Position numbers and translations under genes: made by a program | The notes under the pieces: model-generated | The model's database searches: none | Told to the model about the DNA's origin: nothing | Seen by the model: only the letters and a program-made list of their open reading frames with translations | Source: Albidovulum sp. | GTDB lineage: Bacteria; Pseudomonadota; Alphaproteobacteria; Rhodobacterales; Rhodobacteraceae | Reading direction: 5' to 3' | Length of the DNA stretch: 44,439 nt | NCBI GenBank assembly: GCA_030837785.1 | Contig: JAUQYA010000039.1 | Location: 1-44,439, forward strand | Shown here: piece by piece, positions 8,250-15,711 of the stretch | How the letters are laid out: each line of letters starts with the position of its first letter | How positions within the stretch are numbered: position 1 is the first letter of the stretch

Positions 8250-9203
8250 ATGACCAGACCAGGAACCGGGGCCGCGGGTCGCGCGGTGCTCATGTCGGCG
8301 CTGACGGCGATGGCGCCCGTTGCCGCCGGCGCGGCCGATGCGCCGACGCTCAAGCTTACCGTCATCAACTCGTCCGAGACCGATGTGCCGACCTACATCC
8401 TGGGCCATGTCCTGAAAAAGGCTGGCTACGAGGTCGAATTCGTCTCGGCCGACTATACCGCGGGCCTGACCGGGCTCACGCAGGGCGACCTGCACACCTT
8501 CCTGTGCTGGGACACGACCTGGGATGCCTGTCAGGAAGCCGTCGCCACCGGAGACGTGATCAACGTCGGATCAAGCGGCATCGCGGTGCGCGAAGGCTGG
8601 TGGTATCCAAGCTATCTCGAAGCCGCCTGCCCCGGCCTTCCCGACTGGAAGGCCCTGCAACAGGAAAGCTGCATCAAGGCGCTTGCCACCGCCGAGACCG
8701 AACCCAAGGCGCAGTTCGTCGCCGCCCCCGCCGACTGGATCACCTATGTCCCCGAAACCATAGACGCCTTCGGCCTTCAGGTGGAACCGATCACCTCGGG
8801 AAGTTCCGGCGCGCTGATCGCCACCATCAAGGGGGCCTACGAACGGCAGGCACCGATCATGGGCTGGGGCTACAGCCCGCACTGGTTCTTCGACAAGGCC
8901 GAGGGCAACTACATCGCCTTCCCGCCCTACGAGCCGGCGTGCTTCACCGATCCGGCCTGGGGCCCGATCGCCGACAAGACCCATGACTGCACGACGCCCT
9001 CGGGCTTTCTGTGGAAGCTGATGAACCGCGACATCTCGCTGGAGGCTCCGGAGGCCGCGCGTATCTTCTATCTCTTCACGCTGGACGCGAAGACCGTGGC
9101 GGACGGGATGGAGAAGATCGACGTCGAAGGCCAGTCCTACGACCAGATGGCCGAGGACTGGGTGAGCGCCAACGAACCCGTCTGGCGCGGCTGGCTGCGC
9201 TGA
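8250..9203 (+). CDS. Betaine/choline-type ABC transporter substrate-binding protein
   Basis: This 317-residue periplasmic binding protein belongs to the OpuAC/ProX family, which captures quaternary amines such as glycine betaine or choline. The N terminus is a signal peptide with a hydrophobic core and an AGAADA-type cleavage region near residue 30. Many Trp, Tyr and Phe residues (CWDTTWDACQ, GWWYPSY, WGYSPHWFF) suit an aromatic cage for a positively charged quaternary nitrogen. The ATG at 8250 follows an AGGGAG-like site. The gap of 101 bases to the ATPase gene contains a small GGCC-GCAA-GGCC hairpin, which could limit read-through so that the binding protein is made in excess. Ligand identity is inferred from family only. 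Confidence 0.87.
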   Translation: MTRPGTGAAGRAVLMSALTAMAPVAAGAADAPTLKLTVINSSETDVPTYILGHVLKKAGYEVEFVSADYTAGLTGLTQGDLHTFLCWDTTWDACQEAVATGDVINVGSSGIAVREGWWYPSYLEAACPGLPDWKALQQESCIKALATAETEPKAQFVAAPADWITYVPETIDAFGLQVEPITSGSSGALIATIKGAYERQAPIMGWGYSPHWFFDKAEGNYIAFPPYEPACFTDPAWGPIADKTHDCTTPSGFLWKLMNRDISLEAPEAARIFYLFTLDAKTVADGMEKIDVEGQSYDQMAEDWVSANEPVWRGWLR

Positions 9204-9304
9204 GCCGGGGCGCGAGACATCCGGGCGGGGCGGACGGCGTGGCCGCAAGGCCGGACACGGCCCGGACGTTCCGGTCGCCCTGAAACCAAGGGACCGATAC
9301 CACC

Positions 9305-10327
9305 ATGTCCGACCCCGGCTTTCCGATCCGCTGCCGAAACCTGTGGAAGATCTACGGCCCCGCCGCGGCCCTGCGCGGCACGCCTCCCGAACGGCTGACC
9401 GACGAGGCTCTGGCCACGAAGGGACTGCTCGTTGCCCTGCGGAACGTGACGCTCGACATCGCGCGGGGCGAGGTCTTCGTCATCATGGGCCTGTCGGGAT
9501 CGGGGAAATCCACCTTGGTCCGCTGCATGACGGGCCTGGTCGAGCCGACGCTGGGCGAGCTGACGATCAACGGGGAAAACCTGCGCGACATCGCGCCCGA
9601 CCGCCTGATCGAGATGCGGCGCCACAAGATCAGCATGGTGTTCCAGGACTTCGCGCTCCTGCCGCATCTGACGGTGCTTGGCAACATCGCCTTCCCGCTC
9701 AGGGTCCAGGGCGTCGGCCGCGCCAGGCGCGAGGCGCGGGCGGCGGAACTGGTTGATCTGGTCGGCCTTGCCGGGCGCGCGCATCACTTCCCGCACGAGC
9801 TGTCGGGCGGCCAGCAGCAGCGCGTCGGCATCGCCCGCAGCCTGATCACCGACCCGGAAATCTGGTTCCTCGACGAACCCTTCTCGGCGCTCGACCCGCT
9901 GATCCGGCAGGAGATGCAGGGCGAGCTGCTGCACCTTCAGGCAACGCTGCACAAGACGGTGGTCTTCATCACCCATGACTTCGACGAGGCGATCCGCATC
10001 GCCGACCGCATCGCCATCATGCGGGGCGGCGCGGTGGTGCAGGTGGACACGCCCGAAGGGCTGGTGCTGCATCCGAAGGACGACTACGTCGCCGCCTTCA
10101 CCCGCAGGATCCCGCGCGACCGCGTTCTCAGCGTGGCCTCGGTGCTGTCGCCGGTCTCTGATCGTGCCAGCGGCGCACCGGTCCCGGCGTCCGCCCTGGT
10201 GGGCGATGTCGCTGCGCGGGTGCTGGCCGCCGAGGCGCCGGTTCCGGTTGCAGGCTCAGACGGCAGGATCGTCGGCTCGCTCGACCGGGCGGCCGTCATC
10301 GGGACGGTCTTCGGAGCGTCTGCCTGA
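9305..10327 (+). CDS. Betaine-type ABC transporter ATP-binding protein (ProV/OpuAA-like)
   Basis: This is a 340-residue ATPase. Walker A is GLSGSGKST, the ABC signature LSGGQQQR and Walker B WFLDEP, with the H-loop in FITHDFDEA. The N-terminal extension before Walker A (about 50 residues with the long ALATKGLLVALRNV region) is typical of ProV/OpuAA. The C-terminal part after residue 260 resembles a shortened CBS region; ProV proteins of some species use this for ionic-strength sensing, but only a remnant is visible here. The stop overlaps the permease start by one base (TGATG). It powers the importer with the 8250 and 10327 genes. Confidence 0.92.
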   Translation: MSDPGFPIRCRNLWKIYGPAAALRGTPPERLTDEALATKGLLVALRNVTLDIARGEVFVIMGLSGSGKSTLVRCMTGLVEPTLGELTINGENLRDIAPDRLIEMRRHKISMVFQDFALLPHLTVLGNIAFPLRVQGVGRARREARAAELVDLVGLAGRAHHFPHELSGGQQQRVGIARSLITDPEIWFLDEPFSALDPLIRQEMQGELLHLQATLHKTVVFITHDFDEAIRIADRIAIMRGGAVVQVDTPEGLVLHPKDDYVAAFTRRIPRDRVLSVASVLSPVSDRASGAPVPASALVGDVAARVLAAEAPVPVAGSDGRIVGSLDRAAVIGTVFGASA

Positions 10328-12309
10328 TGGCTACCGCCGCCCTGCGGCGCAGGCCGGCGCTTCTGCCGGTGGCAGCGGCCGCCGCGCTGGCCGCACTCGC
10401 ACTCGCCCTGGGCCTCGCCGGCCGCTTGCCGGACTGGGCGTGGCGGATTCCGTCCGGCTGGGAGATCGACCTTGCCACGGGCCTGAACCGCTTCTTCAAG
10501 TGGCTGACACGAGCCGGGATCGGACCGCTGACGGTGAAGGACGTCACGCGCGGGATCGGAGCGGCCATCGAGGTTCCGCTCGATCTGGTTCGCGGCGTTC
10601 TGGCAGAAGGCTTCCGGCTGCGCCTGCCCGGGGGGGCGCGGGCCGAGATCGCGGCCCTGCCCTGGTGGGCGCTCACCGCCGTCTGGACGCTTCTCGCCCA
10701 ACGGATCGGCGGGCGCGGCGGGGCATTGCTGGTGCTGGGAAGCTGCCTGTATTTCCTGGTACTCGACCTCTGGGAACCGGCGATGCTGACGCTCGCCTCG
10801 GTCGCGCTTTCGGTGGCGGTGGGTGCGGCGGCGGGGCTCCTGTTCGGGGCCTGGGCCTACCGCTGGCCGCGCCTGGATGCGGGGCTGACGGTTGCCTATG
10901 ACATCATGCAGACGCTTCCGGTCTTTTCCTATCTGGTGCCGATCCTCCTGTTCTTCGGCTTTGGCCCGGTCGCCGCGCTGACGGCGACCGTCGTCTACGC
11001 GATGCCGCCGATGGCGCGGAACACCACGCTGGCGCTGCGCCGTCTGCCGCAGTCCGCGAACGACCTGGCGACGGTCACCGGCTGCACGCCGCGCCAACGA
11101 CAGTGGCTGGTGCTGCTTCCCGCCGCCCGCCACGGGCTGCTTGTCGGGCTCAACCAGGTGATCATGCTGTCGCTCTCGGCGGTGATAATCGCCTCGATCA
11201 TCGGCGCGGGCGGGCTCGGCAACGACGTGCTGCAGGGGCTGAAGTCGATGCGCCTCGGCCGCGCCTTCGAGGCGGGGCTCGGCATCACGCTTCTCGCCAT
11301 TGTCCTTGACCGGCTGTCGCGTGCGCTCGCGCTCCGCCACCCGGCCCACCGGGCAGGCACTGGAGGAAAGCTTCTTTGGGCCACGCTGGGGCTTCTGGTG
11401 CTGGGCCAGTTCGCGGCACAGGTCATGCCGGCAGCGCGCGACTTCCCCGAGGCGCTCACCCTCTCGACCGGGCGGGCGCTGGACGATCTCGTCGCCTGGG
11501 CCAACCTGGCGATGCAGGGGCCGATCGAGGCGCTGCGGGACATGATCGTGCGCTATCTGCTGCGGCCGGTGAAGGAGGCGGCGCTGGCGCTTCCCTGGCT
11601 TGCCGTGGCGGGGGGCGCGACGCTTGTGGCCACGGCCGCACAGGGACCGAGGCTTGCGTTCGGCTGTGCCGCGACCTTCGGCTTCATCGCCCTGACGGGC
11701 TATTGGGATCAGGCGATGATCTCGCTCTATCTCGTGCTGGTGTCGACGCTGGTCGCGATGGTGCTTGGCGTCCCGGTCGGGCTGATCGCGGGGCTCCGCC
11801 CTTCCGTTGACCGGGCTGTCACCCTGGTCATCGACATGCTGCAGACGCTGCCGAGCTTCGTCTACCTGATCCCTGTGGTGATGCTGTTCGGGTTGGGCGA
11901 TTTCCCGGCGCTGGTGGCGATCGTGCTCTATGCCCTGCCGCCGGCGATCCGCTACACCAAGGACGGGATCGCCCGGGTGCCGCGGTCGCTGGTCGAGGCC
12001 GCCGACATGGCGGGCTGTTCGCCCCGCCAGAGGCTTGCCTTCGTGCAGATCCCCCATGCGCTTCCGGAGCTGATGCTGGGACTCAACCAGACCCTGCTCA
12101 TGGCCTTCGGGATGCTCGTCATCACCTCTCTCGTCGGCACCCGCGGGCTGGAACAGGAGGCGCTGGTCGCCGTCAGCAAGGCGAAGGTCGGCGAGGGGCT
12201 GGTGGCGGGCCTGGGCATCTCGTTCCTGTCGATCGTCGCCGACCGGCTGATCGGCCACGGCGCCCGCAGGCTGCGGCAGCGGCTGGGGCAGCGGCTGGAG
12301 CAGGGCTGA
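10327..12309 (+). CDS. Double-length (duplicated) betaine-type ABC permease
   Basis: This 660-residue inner-membrane permease has two complete BPD_transp_1 domains in tandem. The two halves repeat the same landmarks: IMQTLPVFSYLVPILLFFGFG and DMLQTLPSFVYLIPVVMLFGLG, then YAMPPMARNT and YALPPAIRYT, then the EAA-type loops VTGCTPRQRQ and MAGCSPRQRL, then GLNQVIMLSLS and GLNQTLLMAFG. ProW/OpuAB are usually about 300-350 residues and act as homodimers, so this chain is an internal duplication that could form the full channel alone. It follows the ATPase by overlap and precedes the amidase by 19 bases. Confidence 0.9.
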   Translation: MATAALRRRPALLPVAAAAALAALALALGLAGRLPDWAWRIPSGWEIDLATGLNRFFKWLTRAGIGPLTVKDVTRGIGAAIEVPLDLVRGVLAEGFRLRLPGGARAEIAALPWWALTAVWTLLAQRIGGRGGALLVLGSCLYFLVLDLWEPAMLTLASVALSVAVGAAAGLLFGAWAYRWPRLDAGLTVAYDIMQTLPVFSYLVPILLFFGFGPVAALTATVVYAMPPMARNTTLALRRLPQSANDLATVTGCTPRQRQWLVLLPAARHGLLVGLNQVIMLSLSAVIIASIIGAGGLGNDVLQGLKSMRLGRAFEAGLGITLLAIVLDRLSRALALRHPAHRAGTGGKLLWATLGLLVLGQFAAQVMPAARDFPEALTLSTGRALDDLVAWANLAMQGPIEALRDMIVRYLLRPVKEAALALPWLAVAGGATLVATAAQGPRLAFGCAATFGFIALTGYWDQAMISLYLVLVSTLVAMVLGVPVGLIAGLRPSVDRAVTLVIDMLQTLPSFVYLIPVVMLFGLGDFPALVAIVLYALPPAIRYTKDGIARVPRSLVEAADMAGCSPRQRLAFVQIPHALPELMLGLNQTLLMAFGMLVITSLVGTRGLEQEALVAVSKAKVGEGLVAGLGISFLSIVADRLIGHGARRLRQRLGQRLEQG

Positions 12310-12328
12310 CCGGCGGGATGGCGGGAAG

Positions 12329-13753
12329 ATGAACCAAACGTCTCGTCCGCAGGTCGCGCCCGGTCTTGCCGGCCTTCCCGCCGATACGCTCGTCCGGATG
12401 ATCCGCGGTCGCGAGATTTCCATCCCCGAACTGGTGGCCGAGGCGCTGGCCGCGATCGAAAGTCTGGACGGTCGGCTGAACGCCTTCATCGCCACCTGTC
12501 CGGAACGGGCGATGGCCGAGGCGCGGGCGGCGCAGGCGCGGCTCATGGCCGAAGCGACCCCGCCGCCGCTTCTCGGCCTTCCGCTTGCCGTGAAGGATGC
12601 CGAACCGGTGGCGGGGCTGCCGTTCACCTGCGGATCGCTGGTCTACCGCGACCGGGTGGCGGACGCGGATTCGGTTCATGTCGCGCGGCTCAGGGCCGCC
12701 GGCGCCATCGTCGTCGGCAAGACCAACACGCCCGAATTCACCCTCCTCGGCGAGACCCGCAACCGCCTTGGCCCCGATACCCGCAATCCCTGGAACACTG
12801 CCCTGACCGCAGGCGGGTCGTCGGGCGGATCGGCCGCCGCGCTCGCCGCCGGGATGGTGCCGCTCGCCACCGGCTCGGACACCGCGGGGTCGATCACCCT
12901 GCCCGCCGCCTTCTGCGGCGTCACCGGGCTGAAACCCGGCCACCGGCGGATTCCGCTCTGGCCCGGCTCGGGGGACTGGGCGCCCTATTCCGACGTAGGG
13001 CCGATGGCGCGGACGGCGGCGGGGCTGGCGATGATGTTCGCGGCCGCCGCGGGGCCCGACCCGCGCGACCCGCTGTCCCTGTTTCCCGCAGCGTCCCGGC
13101 GGGAAGACGGGCCTTTGCGCATATCGTGGGGCCGCACGATCGCCGGTCTGCCCGTCGACGAGGACTGCGCCGCCGCGGCCGAAGGGATGGCCACGCTGTT
13201 CGCGACGGCGGGGCACCACGTGGATCAGGCCACGCCCGGCGTCGCCGATCCGGGCCCGCTGCATGATCTCCTGGGCGCCGTCGAGGAATACCGGGCGCGC
13301 GGCGCGCTTCTGGAGCGTGACGCGGCGCTCCTGACGGCCGAGACGCGGGCGATCCTGGAACTTGGCCGCAGCATCGGACCCGGCGATCTTGCCGCCGCGA
13401 AGGCTGCGGCGGGTGCGGTGGCGGCGCGGCTTCGCACCTTCATGGCGGCGCGCGATCTCTTGATCCTGCCCGCCGCGGGCTGCCCGGCCTTTCCGCTGCG
13501 CCATCCGCCGGAGCGGATCGCCGGGCAGGCCGTGCGCCCGGACTGGCCCAGCTACGCCCCGGTCAACATGCTGGGCAACCTCTCGGGCCTGCCGGTCGCG
13601 ACCCTTCCGGTGCGGCTGACGGCGGCCGGCTTGCCGGTCGGCGCGCTTGTCTTCGCCAATCCGGGGCAGGAGGCGCTGCTGCTGTCGGCCCTGGCCGAGG
13701 CGGAAACGCTGCGGGGTCCGCTCGCCCTGCCGCCTCTCACTTCAGCGCGTTGA
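12329..13753 (+). CDS. Amidase (amidase-signature family)
   Basis: This 474-residue amidase-signature hydrolase cleaves C-N amide bonds. The Ser-cisSer-Lys triad is visible: Lys89 in LGLPLAVKDAEPV, cis-Ser164 in AGGSSGGSAA and nucleophile Ser188 in GSDTAGSITLPA. Length is normal for AtzF/GatA-like amidases; GatA itself is unlikely because no gatB/gatC is present. It follows the betaine-type transporter by 19 bases and is probably the last gene of that operon, so it may hydrolyse an imported amide. It could also supply a ring-opening or deamidating step to the neighbouring N-heterocycle operon, but it lacks the shared operator. The 3' end overlaps the convergent XRE gene by 17 bases. Confidence 0.88.
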   Translation: MNQTSRPQVAPGLAGLPADTLVRMIRGREISIPELVAEALAAIESLDGRLNAFIATCPERAMAEARAAQARLMAEATPPPLLGLPLAVKDAEPVAGLPFTCGSLVYRDRVADADSVHVARLRAAGAIVVGKTNTPEFTLLGETRNRLGPDTRNPWNTALTAGGSSGGSAAALAAGMVPLATGSDTAGSITLPAAFCGVTGLKPGHRRIPLWPGSGDWAPYSDVGPMARTAAGLAMMFAAAAGPDPRDPLSLFPAASRREDGPLRISWGRTIAGLPVDEDCAAAAEGMATLFATAGHHVDQATPGVADPGPLHDLLGAVEEYRARGALLERDAALLTAETRAILELGRSIGPGDLAAAKAAAGAVAARLRTFMAARDLLILPAAGCPAFPLRHPPERIAGQAVRPDWPSYAPVNMLGNLSGLPVATLPVRLTAAGLPVGALVFANPGQEALLLSALAEAETLRGPLALPPLTSAR

Positions 13754-14570
13754 CCCAGGGCCGCGCGACAAAGGCGCCCTCACGGTCGGCCACGTCGTTC
13801 GAAATCGCCGCGCGGATGTCCTGCGGGATGACCGGGCTGTTCAGGTCGTAGAGCCCGGCACCCGCCAGCGCCGCGCGCAGGTCGACCTGGTCGCCGAGCG
13901 CCTCCCAGATCACCCGGTAGCAGGCGACGTCGCGCCCGATCCCCGAACTGATCCCCAGCGTCAGCCCCGACATCACCGATGTCTGGTCGGGTCGCGGTGG
14001 CAGCAGGACCGTCGTCCACATCATCTGGCCGACATGGGCCTCGCGCTCGTGCACGATGATGCGCTCGCCGGTATGATAGAGGATGCCGGTGTATTTCAGA
14101 ATCCGGCGGGACCGGCGCTTGATGGCCGAGTAGTTCTCGATCGTCTTGCAATAGACGAATCCGGCGCGGGCAAAGACGCTGATCAGCGACCGCAGCACGA
14201 GGTCGGGAAATTCGACGGGCCGGAAGTAGGTGTAATAGAAGCCCAGATAGACCTCGAGCTGCCGGGTCGAGCGCGGGTTGATCCGGTGCAGGCCGGCGAT
14301 GAAGGTGCCGAGCGGATCGACCGGGGCGCCGCTTCGGCGGCGGATTGCGATGATTTCGCGGAACTGGGCGTGATCCATCAGGATCTCGGATTCCTCGACG
14401 CCGAAGAAATCGCAGATCCGCTGCATCCTGCGGACCGAGGGACGTGCGGAGCCGTTCAGATAGCGATGGAACTGCTGGCGGTTCACGTCCAGCCGCCGGC
14501 ATATGTCGGCGATCGACCCGGCGTAGGAGGTCAGAAGCCTGAGGTTCTTCTGGAGATCGCTTGGTTCCAT
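13737..14570 (-). CDS. XRE-type HTH regulator with large uncharacterised C-terminal domain
   Basis: This is a 277-residue protein. The N-terminal helix-turn-helix spans about residues 10-65 (SIADICRRLDVNRQQFHRYL, then RPSVRRMQRICDFFGVEE), a Cro/C1-type fold. The remaining 200 residues are rich in Tyr, Arg and Ile and match no sensor domain I recognise; a small-molecule-binding role is a guess. The ATG at 14570 begins the HTH cleanly. The gene is divergent from the Mo-hydroxylase operon across a 283-bp intergenic region and convergent with the amidase, so it is a candidate local regulator of either operon. It stands apart from the MarR-type control proposed for the operator at 14812. Confidence 0.75.
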   Translation of the reverse strand: MEPSDLQKNLRLLTSYAGSIADICRRLDVNRQQFHRYLNGSARPSVRRMQRICDFFGVEESEILMDHAQFREIIAIRRRSGAPVDPLGTFIAGLHRINPRSTRQLEVYLGFYYTYFRPVEFPDLVLRSLISVFARAGFVYCKTIENYSAIKRRSRRILKYTGILYHTGERIIVHEREAHVGQMMWTTVLLPPRPDQTSVMSGLTLGISSGIGRDVACYRVIWEALGDQVDLRAALAGAGLYDLNSPVIPQDIRAAISNDVADREGAFVARPWVNALK

Positions 14571-14787
14571 CACCGAATCTCGACCTGGCGGACGGGCCCT
14601 ATTCAACCGCCGCGCCAACTCTCGGGCAACCTTCCGGCCGGTCAAGCGCAATTGCACGCGTTCGTGGCCGGCCCGGCAACGGACATGGCGGGGCCGGCGG
14701 GCCGGTCCCTGCGCCCACATCGGCCGGGCCAGAGAGTGAAATCGGCGCGAGCGCGCCGCTTCCGGACACTTCGTGCACAAGCGGCGA

Positions 14788-14829
14788 TTGACACGGCCGG
14801 CTTTCTCCATATCATTCGTATACAAATGA
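14788..14829 (+). promoter_or_regulatory. Promoter and operator site 1 (second Mo-hydroxylase operon)
   Basis: A TTGACA -35 box (14788-14793) is followed after 16 bp by a TATCAT -10 box (14810-14815). The -10 box overlaps an 18-bp near-palindrome, TCATTCGTATACAAATGA (14812-14829, one mismatch between halves). The operator ends 24 bp before the GTG of the FAD subunit. This layout suits a repressor that blocks RNA polymerase at the -10/+1 region. The same operator recurs at 20758, 27154, 27537 and 29789. Confidence 0.75.
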
Positions 14830-14853
14830 CATTGACTCGAAAGGCAGACGCCA

Positions 14854-15711
14854 GTGCCGTATCTCGTACCCACCTCGGTCGATGAAGCTCTGGCCTTGCT
14901 GCGCGACCGGCGGCCGACCGTGGTGGCGGGCTGCACCGATGTCCTTCCCGCCCGCCGGCAGGGCGACCGGGCCGGCGACATCCTCGACGTGACGCGGCTG
15001 CCGGAACTGCGCGGGATCGAGAGCGGGCCGCAGGGCTGGCGCATCGGCGCCGCGGCAACCTGGGCAGAGATCGACGCCGCCCCCCTGCCCCCGGCCTTCG
15101 ACGCGCTGCGGCAGGCGGCGCGCGAGGTCGGCGCGATCCAGATCCAGAATGCGGGCACCATCGCGGGCAACATCTGCAATGCCTCTCCCGCCGCCGACGG
15201 GGTGCCGCCGCTGCTGGTCCTGGAGGCGGAGGTGGAGCTTGCCTCGGTCGCCGGGCGGCGGCGCATGGCGCTGGCCGATTTCATCACCGGCGTCCGCCGC
15301 ACCATGCGTGTGCCCGACGAGCTGGTGGTGGCGCTGCACCTGCCGCATCCGCCCTTGGGCGCGGGCGGGGCCTTCATCAAGCTCGGCACCCGCACGTCGC
15401 TGGTGATCTCGATCGCGATGGTGGCGTCCGTGATCCGCGTCGAAGGCGGCCGGATCGCCGCGGCGCGGCTGGCGGTCGGGGCCTGCTCGCCGGTCGCCCA
15501 GCGGCTGCCCGCGTGGGAGGCAGCGCTTGTCGGTCGCGCGCCGGACGACCCGGCCGGGCTGACGCCCGATCCCGGGCATCTGTCGGTGCTGGCGCCGATC
15601 GACGATGTGCGGGCGACGGCCGCCTACCGAACCGAGGCGGTGCGGGACTTGTGCCGGCGGGCGGTAATGCAGGCGGCGCTATCGGCAAGGGAGACTGCGG
15701 ATGCGCGATGA
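14854..15711 (+). CDS. Molybdenum hydroxylase FAD subunit (nicotinate-dehydrogenase-like context)
   Basis: This 285-residue flavin subunit of the CoxM/FAD_binding_5 family has FAD motifs VVAGCTD near residue 24 and TIAGNICNASPAAD near residue 101. The GTG at 14854 is the only start close to the operator-controlled promoter. It overlaps the fused Fe-S/Mo subunit by 11 bases (ATGCGCGATGA). Together they form a two-gene Mo hydroxylase, followed by the HnR-like reductase. In nicotinate pathways an enzyme of this type converts nicotinate to 6-hydroxynicotinate, which fits the downstream gene; the exact substrate is inferred. Confidence 0.9.
   Translation: MPYLVPTSVDEALALLRDRRPTVVAGCTDVLPARRQGDRAGDILDVTRLPELRGIESGPQGWRIGAAATWAEIDAAPLPPAFDALRQAAREVGAIQIQNAGTIAGNICNASPAADGVPPLLVLEAEVELASVAGRRRMALADFITGVRRTMRVPDELVVALHLPHPPLGAGGAFIKLGTRTSLVISIAMVASVIRVEGGRIAAARLAVGACSPVAQRLPAWEAALVGRAPDDPAGLTPDPGHLSVLAPIDDVRATAAYRTEAVRDLCRRAVMQAALSARETADAR

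Noticed and set aside
10084..12627. Long minus-strand open frame opposite the betaine-type permease
   Set aside because: Composition is rich in Arg, Gln and His with no domain, as expected for the reverse of a GC-rich gene. The plus-strand frame has clear permease domains.
12329..13753. GatA subunit of the tRNA amidotransferase
   Set aside because: It has the amidase-signature triad, but no gatB or gatC neighbours, and it lies in a transporter operon.
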